A stretch of 50,793 nucleotides of DNA from Selaginella moellendorffii (Eukaryota > Streptophyta > Lycopodiopsida > Selaginellales > Selaginellaceae). The notes beneath the pieces are model-generated. The model did no database searches, was not told the origin of the DNA, and worked only from the letters and a program-made list of their open reading frames with translations. A program made the position numbers and the translations under genes. The DNA lies in contig NW_003314278.1 of NCBI RefSeq assembly GCF_000143415.4, positions 1,098,122 through 1,148,914 of the forward strand. Reading direction: 5' to 3'. Below are positions 27,821 to 39,700 of the stretch, one piece after another (position 1 is the stretch's first letter; each line of letters begins with the position of its first letter).

Positions 27821-30070
27821 CAATGGGGTTTTAATTTATCCTCTATAAACCATAGAGTCCGATTTTGACCTACTCGAAACCGGGAAAGAGTTCTTCAAGA
27901 TTTTTAGGGGGGGTGGGACGAGGGGGACAAAGTAGAACTGGTACTCGAGTCCTTGACATCCAATCTCCAAGCTTCCGAAGTTCCTGGTGTTGAACTCTGT
28001 CGACTCGGGGAGGTACACGTACCGTCGTTGCTGAACATGTGCTGCCAAATCCATATTGGTGGTTTCCACGTCCATTCTTCTTCTCCAGCCTCACTTCTTC
28101 CTCTAAAAAATGACCACAGCTCCTTCTCCTTTGCTATCTTCCCTTCCTCGCCTCGTTTGATCAGCGTGTCCAGGCGGGCCGCAAGTGAGATGATCAATCT
28201 GGACCAAACCTTTGAGATAGTTGCTCGAGCTGAGGGGTCCGTGTCATCGAATAGTTTGGCGCAGCGAGCCTTCCATATCTCTGCTAGTGTGCATCCCCGA
28301 AACGCATTGAAGAGCTCCTGGTGGAGATGCTTAATGTGTGTCCAAGTTTGGTTGAGTTGATCAAAGTGTGGGGCCTCGTTGTGTCTCCACTTCTATGCAT
28401 CAAGATTCTTTATTTTTCCCTGGATGAAGCTACCCCAGAGCACTGATTCGTATGTGATTGCAGCTCCTCTGGTTGACGTTTGTTTGAGTACCGTTGCTGC
28501 ACCTTCCCATACTTCTTGTGCTGCTGGACATTCCCATAAGATGTGTCACTGTGTTTCTATGGTGCCACAAGTCTTGCAGGCTGTGTTCGGGAGATGTATG
28601 GCCGCCAGAGAGGGAAGATGTTCTTGTTGGGCCAGCCACATGAAGTAGCGGTTCTTAGCTGACCAGTGTCCCTTCCAGATCTTGTTGATGCAATGTGAGT
28701 GGTTCCTGGAGTGGATCTGTTGGGCCTTTGCTTTCTGGATGAGGGAGGATTGAGTCAGCACCCTGATCAGTTTTCGGCCCAGCTTGGTCTTGTACTGGAA
28801 GAAGTCCTTGCACATGGTTCCTCTCCAATGCCACTCTGTGGGATCCCACTTGAGTTCATCCAGGGTTTGTTGGTGGAACCAGTAGAGGCGAGCATATTGT
28901 TTTTCTGGGATCAATGGATTAACGTTGGCAGTTTTTTTCTCCATTTGAATCACTCTGATCGGTTTAGCTCTGCTTATATCGGGGAGGTCCTAGTACTCAA
29001 GGGTGACAATGGGGTATAAGCATCCAGCCTGTCCTGCCTCAAAGATTAGTCCCAATGCCATATTGGGGAGGGCACATACAATCGACTTGTCCACCTTCCA
29101 CCATTGATGGTATTGGTCTTCTTGCAGGTTTAGTCGTTTAAGGCATGTGTGTTTGGCTGCTAAAAAGGCTGTCTGGAATTTACGCATCCTGTGTTCCGAG
29201 ATGGTTAATCTGTAGAAGGCACTGATTTGGTCATAGTTGTTGGCCGTCTGGTTGGGCTGGATCATGGTGTCTGCCTCTGCAAAGGTTCTCATCCTTGCTC
29301 TGTGTAGGTCTCTACATGTTTGGTCCAGGCCGCGATCCTCTGAAGCTCTGAGCATTTTACCTTTGACAGCGAAGAGTTTGCTCAAGAAAATTGGCTGCTG
29401 GTCCAGTTGTTCTTTGGTACGAGGTGGTTTACGTTCCAGCTTGCATTTGAATTGACTCCAGAGCTTGAACAGCTTTCCTGAGAACATGTGAGCCTTTGTC
29501 ATTTTGAGTTTGGTGTCCAAGAAAAGCCATTGTTCATCTGTTGCCCAGTTTTTTCTGGTGTGCTCGTTCTTGTCTAGGAGGACTTTTAAAAGTTATGCTC
29601 ACAGGAGTGTTCTCCAGGGTTGGTTGCCAGGCATGAGCATCCTCGTGAAAATCTTGAAGAGGAGAGCCTTGCATTGTTCTTCGATGTCAATAATATTGAG
29701 GCCCCCTTCGTGCTTCGGAAGTGTTCTTGACCGCCAGTTAACCTTTGCTCCACCACGTGAGATGCAGGAGGAGCCTTTCCAGACATAGGTTCAAATGAGT
29801 TGGTTCATTTCCTGGATCGTTCGCCTGTCCATGTTCCAGCATGCTGCCAGGAACCAGATTGCTCCAAGCAAGATGCTGTTTGCCACCACGCAGCATGCTG
29901 AGAATGATAGTTTTCTGCTCACCCAGAACTTGAGTTGATCCCTTAGTTTTGTAACTGCTTTTTGGTTCTGAGGTTCTGGATCATATTGGCGTCCGACTTG
30001 GAATCCAATGTAGCGGGTGGTCTCCTCCGTGTCAAGCCATTTGAAACCCAGCTCCGTGCCCCATGTTGGA
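27821..30070 (-). mobile_element. Array copy A of the 25S-linked LINE, 5'-truncated (2.25 kb)
   Basis: Parallel throughout to 30302-32545 of copy B at about 90% identity. On the minus strand it carries the segment downstream of the RT: 29520-28990 (DTKLKMTKAHMFSGKLFKLW), 28953-28546 with a zinc-finger end (LPNTACKTCGTIETQ) and 28197-27904. Frames are broken. It ends abruptly at 30070, at ccatgttgga, where copy B continues with aggtctgccagg. This is a 5' truncation typical of target-primed reverse transcription. Confidence 0.85.
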
Positions 30071-30087
30071 GTCTAGTCTGACTTTGT
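30071..30087 (+). other. 25S-derived tag at the 3' end of LINE copy C
   Basis: gtctagtctgactttgt, one base different from the 25S site. It separates the 5' end of copy A from the 3' end of copy C. Confidence 0.85.
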
Positions 30088-30285
30088 CAATGGGGTTTTA
30101 ATTAATTTATCCTCTATAAAAACATAGAGTCCGATTTCGACCTACTCAAAACCGGGAAAGAGCTCTTCAAGATTTTAGGGGGGGTGGGACGAGGGGGACA
30201 AAGTAGAACTGGTACTCGAGTCCATGACTTTCGATCTCCAAGCTTCCGAAGTTCCTGGTGTTGAACTCTGTCGACTCGGGGAGGT
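30088..30285 (-). mobile_element. Array copy C of the 25S-linked LINE (198 bp, 3' end only)
   Basis: caatggggttttaattaatt through tcgactcggggaggt is the 3'-terminal ~200 bp of the LINE, matching the starts of copies A and B. It is severely 5'-truncated and directly followed by the next tag. Confidence 0.85.
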
Positions 30286-30301
30286 TCTAGTCCGACTTTG
30301 T
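30286..30301 (+). other. 25S-derived tag at the 3' end of LINE copy B
   Basis: tctagtccgactttgt, identical to the canonical plant 25S sequence over 16 nt. It lies between copy C and copy B. Confidence 0.85.
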
Positions 30302-30481
30302 CAATGGGGTTTTAATTAATTTATCCTCTATAAACCATAGAGTCCGATTTCGACCTGCTCGAAACCGGGAAAGAGCTCTTCAGGATTTTTAGGGGGGGTG
30401 GGACGAGGGGGACAAAGTAGAACTGGTACTCAAGTCCATGACGTCCGATTTCCAAGCTTCCGAAGTTCCTAGTGTTGAACT

Positions 30482-31126
30482 CTATCGACTCGGGGAGGTA
30501 CACGTACCGTTGTTCCTAAACATGTGCTGCCAAATCCATATTGGAGGTTTCCACATCCATTCTTCTTCTCCAGCCTCGCTTCTTCCTCTAAAAAACGGCC
30601 ACAGCTCCTTCTCCTTCGCTATCTTCCCTTCCTCGCCTCGTTTGATCAGTGTGTCCAGGCGGGCCGCAAGTGAGACGATCAATTTGGACCAAACCTTTGA
30701 GATAGTTGCTCGAGCCAAGGGGTCCATGTCATTGAACAGCTTGGCACAGCGAGCCTTCCATATCTCTGCTAGTGTGCATCCCCGAAGTGCATCGAAGAGC
30801 TCCTGGTGGAGATGCTTAATGTGTGTCCAGGTTTGGTTGAGTTGATCAAAGTGTGGGGCCTCGTTGTGTCTCCACTTCCATGCATCAGGATTCTTTATTT
30901 TTCCCTGGATGAAGCTACCCCAGAGCGCTGATTCATAGGTGATTGCAGCTCCTCCAGTTGATGTTCGTTTGAGTACCGCTACTACACCTTCCCATACTTC
31001 CTGTGCTGCCGGACATTCCCATAAGATGTGTCGCTGTGTTTCTGTGGCGCTACAGGTCTTGCAGGCTGTGTTCGGGAGATGTATGGCCACCATAGAGGGA
31101 AGACGTTCTTGTTGGGCCAGCCACAC
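30482..31126 (-). pseudogene. LINE copy B C-terminal zinc-finger region
   Basis: 214 codons starting MWLAQQERLPSMVAIHLPNT, then ACKTCSATETQRHILWECPA (C-x2-C-x8-H-x3-C), the zf-RVT finger of plant LINEs. A longer helical tail follows, including LFNDMDPLARATISKVWSKL. Copy A has the same region with a break in the finger. Confidence 0.75.
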
Positions 31127-32594
31127 GAAGTAGCAGTTCTTAGCCGACTAGCGCCCCTTCCAGATCTTGTTGATGCAATGTGGGTGGTTCCTGGAGTGGA
31201 TCTGTTGGGCCTTTGCTTTCCAGATGAGGGAGGTTCGAGTCGAGTTTTCGGCCCAGCTTGGTCTCGTACTAGAAGAAGTCCTTACACGTGGTTCCTCTCC
31301 AATGCCACTCTGCGGGATCCTACTTGAGTTCTTCCAGGGTTTGTTGGCGGAACCAGTAGAGGCGAGCATATTGTTTTTCCGGGATCAATGGATCAACATT
31401 GGTAGTTTTTTTCTCCATTTGAATCACTCTGATCGGTTTAGCTCTACTCATATCAGGGAGGTCCTCGTACTCAGGGGTGATGATGGGGTACAAACGTCCA
31501 GCCTGTCCTGCCTCAAGGATTAGTCCCGATGCCATGTTGGGGAGGGCGCAGACAATCGACTCATCCACCTTCCACCATCGATGGTATTGGTCTTCTTGCA
31601 GGTTTAGTCGTTCAAGGCATGCGTGTTTGGCTGCTAAAAATGCTGTCTGGAATTTACACATCCTGTGTTCCGAGATGGTTAATCCATAGAAGACCCTGAT
31701 TCGGTCACAGTTGTTGGCCGTCTAGTTGGGCTGGATCATGGTGTTTGCCTTTGCGAAGGTTCTCATCCCCGCTCTGTGCAAGTCTCTGCATGTCTGGTCC
31801 AGGCCGTGATCCTCTGAAGCTTCGAGCATTTTACCTTTGACAGCGAAGAGTTTGCTCAGGAAAACTAGCTGCTGGTCCAGTTGTTCTTTGGTACAAGGTG
31901 GTTTACATTCCAGCTTGCATTTGAATTGCCTCCAGAGCTTGAACAGCTTTCTTGAGAATGTGTGAGCCTTTGTCATTTTGAGTTTGGTGTCTGAGAAGAG
32001 CCATTGTTCATTTGTTGCCCAGTTTTGTCTGGTGTGCTCATTCCTGTCCGGGAGGACTTTCAACAGTTGTGCTCGCAGCAGTATTCTTCATGGTTGGTTG
32101 CTAGGCATGAGCATCCTCGTGAAAATCTTAAAGAGGAGAGCCTTGCATTGTTCTTTGATGTCAATAATACTGAGGCCCCCTTCATGCTTCGGAAGTGTTA
32201 CTGACTGCCAGTTGACCTTTGTTCCCCCTCGTGAGACACAGGAGGACCCTTTCCAGACGTAGGTTCAAATGAGTTGGTTCATTTCCTGGATCGTTTGCCT
32301 GTCCATGTTCCAGCATGCTGCCAGGAACCAGATTGCTCCAAGCAGGATGCTGTTTGCCACCACGCAACGTGCCGAGAATGATAGGTTTCTACTCGCCCAG
32401 AACTTGAGTTGATCCCTTAGTTTTGTAACTGCTTTTTGGTTCTGAGGTTCTGGATTATACTGGCATCCGACTTGGAGACCAAGGTAGCGGGTGGTCTCCT
32501 TTGTGTCCAGCCATTGGAAACCCAGCTCCGTGCCCCATGTAGGAGGTCTGCCAGGGGGGAGCCTTAGTCCTACCGTTTTGTGCCAGTTTATTTT

Positions 32595-33669
32595 TTATCC
32601 CATGGCCTCATTGAAGAAGTCCAGGTCCTTTTCGACGTTTGAGAGGTTCTCAGGTGATCCCTCCATGATCAGGCTTGTGTCATCTGCAAAGGCTGATGAT
32701 AGGAGGTCCTCCTTTGAGGCTTCGTTCATGTCCCGGAGAGCGGAGCCACAGCCTGGAAGGGGCATACCTTTCGGGCCCTCTGGTCGGGCGAGGTAGTAGG
32801 CCAGAGCATCCGCAACGAACAGGAATAGGTATAGTGCGAGGGGGCAGCCTTGGTGGACCGATCTTTCAAGTTTGAAGGGCTGTCCCATGGTTTTGTTGAT
32901 TGTAACCTTGCTCGATGGCGAGTGGTACAGGGACGCTGTCCATTCCACGAACTGCAGAAGGACTCCTTGCTTGATCATTATGGCCTAGAGAACTTTCCAA
33001 TCCACCTGGTCGTAAGCTTTTTCAAAGTCCAGGAGAATGATTGCAATCTGCTCGGCCATGTCTTTGGTGTGTCCTTGTGCCAAAAGGACTGTTAGGAGGT
33101 TGTCCACAATTTGCCTGCCATCCACGAATCTGTTCTGTATCTCCTTGATCGTTTCGCAGGGGCTTGAGGCGTGATGCCAAGGCTTTTGCTACGATCTTGT
33201 ACATGGTGTTCAGCATAGAGATGGGCCTCTAGTTCTTGAGGTGGGACATATCTCCTTTTTTTGGTATCAGCGCAATGATCCCATCCGTAGCTCCTTCCGG
33301 CCACTTCCTGGTTCACATGGTTTCTTGCCACATCTTGAGAACTTCTGGTCCAATCCATTCCCAGTTTTGTTTATAGAAAGCTGGTGGCATGCCATCCTCC
33401 CCTGGCATCTTGTCGTCCTTGAGGTCATCCAGGGCGTCCTTTAATTCTCGCAACGTGAAAGGTCTCATTAGTCTGGTGTTCATTGCCGGGGTGTACTTGG
33501 TCGGGATATGCTCTAGCACTTGTTCAAGTTTCTCTTGCCTGACCTTGTCCCATGGTTCCTCCTTGAAAAGCTGGGAGTAGTAGTGTTTTGCCATGTTGTG
33601 CATGTCGTTGATCTCTGTGTGCAGTTGCCCTTGTTCATCCTTCAATCCGAACATTGGTGGGGAGACCAC
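32595..33669 (-). pseudogene. Reverse transcriptase of LINE copy B
   Basis: In order on the minus strand: EDGMPPAFYKQNWEWIGPEV (33669-33313), a frame-shifted stretch with NHSPGL and a KAYDQVDW-like block (~33000), then SVHQGCPLALYLFLFVADAL and the catalytic box AFADDTSLI (32978-32595). These are the LINE RT blocks (DGFP..FYK, GVRQGCPLSP.LF, YADD). Frameshifts at about 33315 and 33000 disable it. Confidence 0.8.
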
Positions 33670-33924
33670 TTTAGATCTTATGGATCAATAGAACTCCCTA
33701 TTCAGCGCAAGCTCGCTTGCATGCCATCTGATGTGTCCTGCTTTTAGGAAGGGTTCCATCTTGTCAGCCTCTATCCTTTCCAGTTGGCGCTTAACTTGGA
33801 TTTTTTGAGCTTGTAGCCACGGGTCATCTGGGTTATTGCAAAGGTCTGTGTTAATCGAGGTTAGGACTCTCCAGACCTTTTGGATTGTGTTAAAGACACC
33901 TCTCTTATCTTTCTGGATCTTGGT

Positions 33925-34617
33925 TCAAGCCTCCTGAGCGAGTTGAAGGGTGAAGGAGTGTAGGTCCCCCTTGTGTTTTTTCCATTTCTCATGCGCCCGG
34001 TTATTGTTGGCTTGCTCCTCAAAGAACTTCTTGGGTGTGGCAACTGGCTTCCTTGGGCCTCTCGATTTTTGAAAGGGAAGTGTGAGTCTAATTGGATGGT
34101 GGTCCGAGAAGTCCGTGTAGGTGTTGTTGATGTCCAACTTTCCCCCTTGCATGCACAGGTCCATGGTGAGGTAGAAGCGGTCCAGACGATGTTGTATGCC
34201 TCTGCGTTGACGTTCTTGCCATGTGAAGCACAGTTCATGTGTCACGAAACCTGGGATCTCATAAGTGTCGCAGGTTCCAATTTGTAAGAGGAACGAGTTC
34301 CATGCAAGGCGTTCCGCACGTGTACATCTATCCTGGATTATGCCTCCCCGTTTATCCTCCTCGTGGTCCACGAAGTTGAAATCACCGGCCAGGATCCAAT
34401 CATCGATTCCAGTTGGAAGACGACGCTGCAGAATTCGGAAGAAGTGTGCTCGTGAGGTGGAGCGGGATGCTGGGGCGTAGATGTTCAGTAGGCCTATGGT
34501 TCGGGCATTTACTTTTATCACTATCATGTGAGCACGTCCAGTGATTAGGATGTGGTGCGAGGTGCCTAGGGATTGCCATGGTCCTTTAGCGATGATGAGG
34601 GTTCCTCCTCGCCGCAA
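33925..34617 (-). pseudogene. APE-type endonuclease domain of LINE copy B
   Basis: 230 codons, MRRGGTLIIAKGPWQSLGTS..., containing LLNIYAPASRS, the catalytic-core phrase WILAGDFNFVDHEEDKRGG, FTWQERQRRGIQHRLDRFYL and the C-terminal SDHHPIRLTLPF. GDFN, RLDR and SDHxP are hallmark active-site blocks of apurinic-type LINE endonucleases. The N-terminal E-containing block is missing because of truncation. The frame remains open for the whole segment. Confidence 0.85.
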
Positions 34618-34639
34618 ATTGGTCCTTTCTCAACATAAA

Positions 34640-36160
34640 AGATAATGTTTTGCCAAGCTTACCACAACCACTGGCAACCTTGATTGCCAATGATGTTGTC
34701 CTTGGCTATGGTATCTATAACTATACATCTAGGGCCAAAGTTACACCACCAATGGCCCATAGCAAGCACAGCCATGGTGGCACAAGGTCTTGGCCATGGC
34801 TAGCACTACCTTGGCTGGCCTTAGCCGTGGCATAGCCATCTACTAGAGGAGCTAGAGGAGAGCTGTTGTAGGAGGAGTGCTAGAGGAGTTGGAGGAGAGC
34901 TGTTGCAGGAGAAGTGTTGGAGGAGCTGGAGAGCTGTTATAGGAGGAGTGCTGGAGGAGCTGGAGGAGACTCAATGCACAAGGGGTTTTGGAGGAGCTAA
35001 AGGGTGAGAAAGAATGATTTGATGAAAATAAAAAAGAAATTGAAAAATCCAAGAGTAGGATTGGCAAAAGTACAATGTGGAAGAGAGTTGTTGCAGGAAG
35101 AGCACTACAGGACATGGAGGAGAGTTGCTACAGGAAGAGTGTTGGAGGGAGGAGATATGTTGCATTGGAGGAAAGTAAGAGCCACTAGAGGAGTTGGGCA
35201 CTAGAGGAAAATAAAAGTTGCTAGGTGGAGAGTTGGGCATTATACACAATACCATCTACACTAACTAACCTAACCGAACTCAAATAGATATAATTTTCTG
35301 TATTGCACTATGCAACAACGTTTGGTTTGCTTTGATATTGTCATTTTCTATATAAATAAAAAATTTATATAATGTACTCATTTTAATGCATTTTTTTATT
35401 CATATATAATTTAGAATTTTAGTACTTCTTGTTTATCTCTCAAAGAGTTCAACTAATGTTTTTGTATCAATTTTATTCTTCCTATATCAAGCTTAAAGCA
35501 AGAATATAAGGAAGAAGTCCTACACTCTTGCAATACTAAAATCTTGCAAACTTTCCTTTAAGAACATTATTACTAGTCAAAAAGTTCACTTTTTTTTAGT
35601 AGTCTGATGTGTTTGTCTTTATAGCATGTCCATAAAGAGAAAACAAAGAACTTTTTACTTGCTCCTCATAGTAGAGTATCACAGTGATAAAAGAAGTTTG
35701 AGCTTCTTCTCCATGCCATGGGCAACAATATAATCAAGTGGCTGTAGTGATTGATGCAAAAGTTCTCCTGGTTCTTGCTTGTTAGGCTGGCATGGCTAAG
35801 ACACTGATAAAGGTAAGTTCTGCAAAGAAATAAGGTTTTGCTGGATTGTCCTTACTGGGCTTACAGTTAGATCATGGGTGATCAAGAGCTCACAGTTTTG
35901 CACAAGATTTGATCAAACATGTTTCTTGCTTGACCTAGGATCCTTGATCTGCCATGGGTGGTGATCAATGCATTCACAAAAGATGCCGGAATGAAATCCA
36001 ACAGCTTAAGCACTTTCAAAAGACACCCATTCTAGCCATTTGCAGTGATCATTGCATTCCAAGAGACCAAGGTCCTCTTGCTCAAAACTTCCTGCTATGC
36101 TCATGATCACATTTCCAAGATTGAGTTCCATGTTTCTAGAATTCTTGTGTGAATCGTCAC
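34640..36160. other. Repeat-rich spacer with no supported gene
   Basis: 34840-35190 is an imperfect minisatellite of gaggagctggaggagagctg-like units. Open frames through it are repeat artefacts. 35260-35700 is very AT-rich. 35700-36160 has unique sequence in which I recognise nothing; it could hold an upstream intron or exon of the RRP5-like gene. Confidence 0.5.
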
Positions 36161-36361
36161 TTCTTTTTCATACTGCACAGGTCACAAATCACCCAAGAAA
36201 TCACCTCATGGAGGCTGCAACACTCAATAGTTCTAGGACTGGCAGACAAGCCCTGTCCCATGGACAGCCACTGCTCCTTACGTGGGGAATGTGCACATTA
36301 CAGAGGTTCGTTTCTGTTTTCAAGTCTGTCTTTTAACTCCTCAAATGTCTTGATCATTATG

Positions 36362-38450
36362 AAGAAGAGAACCCATTGAGAAAATACAGTGTTGGGCAGA
36401 CTGTTCAAGCTAAAATCCTTTCAAAACGCAAAACCAGCAGAAAGCACAGAAATGCTGCCACTTTGGATTTATCTCTACGTCCATCTGAGCTTGCAGGTCT
36501 ATATGGTGGCCCTTTGAATTAGCTTACTTATCATGACTTGCAGGAAACGATGCTGCATGCTTAGTGATTACTGCGTAACCATTGAACAGTCGATTATCAG
36601 ATACAAAGGACAACTGGGCATGGCTAGTCCTCTCACCCCATCTTAAAGGCTGCCTTTTTTCGGAGCTTGAACGTTTTAAAGAGCGCTTCAAAGTCGGTAA
36701 CCCGTTCCAGTGCCATATAAGAAGTGTTAACCACGAAAGGAAGCAAGTGGATTTGTCTCTACACCTGAAAACAAGTGACGAACAATTCAAGAAAGGCGAC
36801 CTGTTAGGCCGACGAATCACACGAGTTTTTGCTGGTGTTGGCGGACATACTGTGCAAGGCAGATGGGAAAGTTTCGGAAAAGTTCATGTAACGATACATG
36901 GATTGATGACCCAGCCAGTTTATTTACAGAGGGACAGTTCGTAAGGTCTTGGATTTAAAACGACCAGGGAGGGGAAAGATGAGCTTGGAACTTTCAGTAA
37001 GTTGGTGGACGTGGTAGTTTTGAGTCCCTTCCGAGCTATCAAACACTTGAAAGGTAACTTCCGAGATTTGCATTAAATTTTTTTGACTCTGCATCCAATG
37101 CTCGTATTGTCAATTCCGTGTTGGAACTTAAGCAAGATATGAAGTGCAAGTAAGCAGAAACCTTGCATGCTGTGGACGTGACTTGTTTTTGTGTTGCAGG
37201 GTTTTGTCAAGAATGTGACGGAGAAAGGCTGTTTTGTGGTCCTGGCACCTTCACTTGAAGCTAGAATTCAACTGAAGAACCTATCGAACTCGTTTGTACA
37301 AAACCCTGCAGAAATGTTTCCACCAGGCAAGGTGATATCGGGAAGGTATGAACTTTTCTCCGTATGGAAGTGTTTGCTGATATCTTCTTCTTCATCAGAA
37401 TTTTAAGCATCGAGCCATTGTCTGGGCACATTGAAATGTCTTTGGCGGCAACAACATCACAAGATTCAAGTGGCTGGAAGAAGTTTGGTGCTGGAGAGAT
37501 CGTTAGTGACTGCATACACAACATTGAAGCATTTGGGATCTTCATCAGTCTTGCCAAGAGTGATGTGGAAAGCTCTCTCTCTATCTTGGTTTCAAGTTCT
37601 TAGTCTGTGCTCCAGGTTGCTTGTGTCATGTCGCTGAAGTGTCTTACGATTTTATTCAAGACTTGTCAACACTTTACAAAGTCGGCCAATGGGTTCAAGT
37701 AAAGATTCTAAAGGTGAGAACGAAAGCTTTAGTAAAACCACAGGGTTATGATTTCCCTCTACAGGTTGATGCAGAAACCAAACGTATATCTCTTGGAATG
37801 AAAGCGTCATATCTGACCCCTGAGGATGGCATTGAGCCGATGGAGGAAGAAGCTATAAATGAAGAGCCTTCAAACACAAATGTGCTCATGGATAATGATG
37901 CGAGGGTGGAGGAGGACTACTTGGATCTGGGATCAAAACGATTCCCACAGCTATGCATGTCGATCCACTCTCAACAAAGACGTTGAGGATACAGTGCCAA
38001 TTGACTCGAAAGAGCAGAGTTACTTCTTGTTTATATTTACTCTTCTCATGTCCTGCTTCTCAACAGGGAGGCTGCAGCAAAAGAGAAGTTATTACAGAAG
38101 GACCAGCCTCCAGAGACCAAGGACGACTTTGAAAGGCTTGTAGCAGCGTCACCAAATAAGAGCTACATGTGAATCAAATGCATGGCTTATTGGTTGTGTC
38201 TTGCGGACCTGGAGCAGTGGCTGAAAGGTAACACTCTACTCGCATTTGATTCTATTTTTCTTGAGGTGTTACAATCCAAGCTCTTTTTTATAGGGCATTG
38301 GAGAAGATAATTTATCGAGAAGAAATGGAAAAGATGAACATATGGATGGCTTATCTAGCATTTGAAGAGGAAATGGCAATTACTTTAGGTGGTTATAATG
38401 ATCATGGAAACTATTATAGTAAGCATGCTTGTGTTTGGGGATGGAGATCA
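36362..38450 (+). pseudogene. RRP5: RRP5 (rRNA biogenesis, S1-repeat protein), internal to 3' region, truncated
   Basis: Exons translate to S1-domain segments characteristic of plant RRP5: NPLRKYSVGQTVQAKIL, NWAWLVLSPHLKGCLFSELE, GRRITRVFAGVGGHTVQGRW, GFVKNVTEKGCFVVLAPSLE, RILSIEPLSGHIEMSL, ETKRISLGMKASYLTPEDG. Then comes the start of the C-terminal HAT-repeat part (KDDFERLVAASPNKSYM, ALEKIIYREEMEKMNIWMAY). RRP5 is a nucleolar pre-rRNA processing factor for 18S and 5.8S/25S. Short GT-AG introns fit at 37346-37399, 37563-37613, 37713-37765 and ~38228-38294, so the copy is genomic, not retroposed. Defects: a stop in place of Trp after SYM (near 38170), other broken joints, and loss of everything 3' of about 38450. 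Confidence 0.8.
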
Positions 38451-38521
38451 AGGGTATGGTAGAAGACCTCAATGTTTTGAGTGCTAATGTTGGGGATATA
38501 TTACAACAAAGTGTGGCAATT
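38451..38521 (+). mobile_element. Gypsy gag zinc-knuckle remnant, left part
   Basis: RPQCFEC near 38465-38485 followed by GYITTKCGN, one degenerate CCHC-like knuckle. It is interrupted at 38521 by the nested gypsy element and resumes at 43386. Confidence 0.5.
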
Positions 38522-38722
38522 TGTTAGGTGCCAACTTTGACCACATGGTCAATATCGGTCAAAGGGAGGCTCAAGGGTTTATGAAGGCATGTTAGGGTAA
38601 GGAACTTAAGAGTGATAGCATAGAGGAGCTTTTGAGGTAGCTTGAGGGTGGTTGGGTTCAAGAGGAGGTGTAGTCTAATCTAGGAAGACTAGATTGTTGA
38701 TTCTTCATGCTAGGTCATAAAA
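38522..38722 (+). repeat. 5' LTR of the 4.86-kb gypsy element
   Basis: TGTTAGGTGCCAACTTTG...GGTCATAAAA, 201 bp, lacking a ~33-bp segment present in the 3' LTR and in the solo LTR at 17490. A degenerate primer-binding site (tcatatcaaagg) follows at about 38724-38735. Confidence 0.9.
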
Positions 38723-39009
38723 TTCATATCAAAGGTGTTGGCCAACCAAGTTGAATGCTAGAATCCTATTGTCGATGGTAGTACTAATATGGTGCTGACA
38801 GAGCTATAGAGGTTTGGACCATAGAAGATGTTGTTCACAAACTGTGAGCCTTTAATAAAAGTCAGCAAAAGATGCAAGACAAGATGCATGGCATGATGGG
38901 TACCTTGCATGAGTGTGTTGAGGCACTTGAGGCTGGTTGTGATAACACTCCAAGTAAACCTTCCTTGGTGGATTAACTCAAGATTCTAACCTTTTTCGGT
39001 GATGGTGGT

Positions 39010-39700
39010 GTGGATGAGTGTCTAGCTTGGCTAGCCAATATGAAGAAGTTCTTGACTGCTAGAAGAACTCTGGATGCAGAGGCTTTAGTGGCTATTCTAA
39101 TAGTTTTATGTGATGTGAGTCTTTGGTGGTGGAATTGGCTTGAGGAGTCTTGTGCTGTGGATAAAAAACCATTAGTGCCTACAATGGATGAGTTTGAGGT
39201 TGCTTTCCATTTATGTTTTGCCTTTCACTATGACATGAAGAATGCTCACACCGAATTTTGACATTTTCAGCAAGGGAAAATGAAGCTTGGGGACTATATT
39301 GAGAAGCTAACTCACTTGATTAGCCATGTTCTAACGAAGGATTTAGATCAAAACAAGTCCTACTTCATTGATGGCATTTATAATGAGAGCATGTGGCAAC
39401 ACTTGCGTCATTCTCAGCCTACAAAAAGTTTGGAAGAGCTCTTTGATGCTGCTTGTCGACTTGACAATGACAAGTATAAGTCTCACAAACGTTCGAGGAG
39501 TCCTTCTGTTGAGAATCGCCGTGATGATCATTGTGAACACAAGGATGGGAATAAACATCACAAGCTGAAGTCTATGGTGGCTACTTCGGGTACACAAGGG
39601 TCAAAGAAGTAGAAATTCTTTGTGAAGAATTATAGATAAAGTTGTCATCATTGTAGCAAGCTGAGACATTACAAGGTTGATTGTCCATAGTGAAGAGCAA
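39010..39700 (+). pseudogene. gag of the 4.86-kb gypsy element
   Basis: MDECLAWLANMKKFLTARRT, LVAILIVLCDVSLWWWNWLE and FEVAFHLCFAF form the first frame (39010-39261). MKLGDYIEKLTHLISHVLTK and SLEELFDAACRLDNDKYKSH form the second (39280-39612). Near 39646-39690 SCHHCSKLRHYKVDCP gives a C-x2-C-x4-H-x4-C nucleic-acid-binding knuckle. Two stops break the frame. Confidence 0.8.

Larger units (their letters stand above)
30302..34622 (-). mobile_element. Array copy B of the 25S-linked LINE: endonuclease, RT and zinc finger (4.3 kb)
   Basis: The longest copy, read on the minus strand. It encodes an apurinic-type endonuclease (34617-33925), reverse transcriptase (33669-32595, several frames), a spacer domain (32367-31148) and a C-terminal zinc finger (31126-30482), then ~180 bp of 3' UTR and the 25S tag. 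The endonuclease lacks its N-terminal first third, so the copy is 5'-truncated at about 34622. No ORF1 is present. The domain order (apurinic-type endonuclease, RT, CCHC finger) is that of L1/R1-type LINEs, not of R2, which uses a restriction-like endonuclease. Confidence 0.85.

Noticed and set aside
34852-35255. Serine/proline/leucine-rich minus-strand frames
   Set aside because: Antisense of a GGAGGAGCT-type minisatellite, with no domain.
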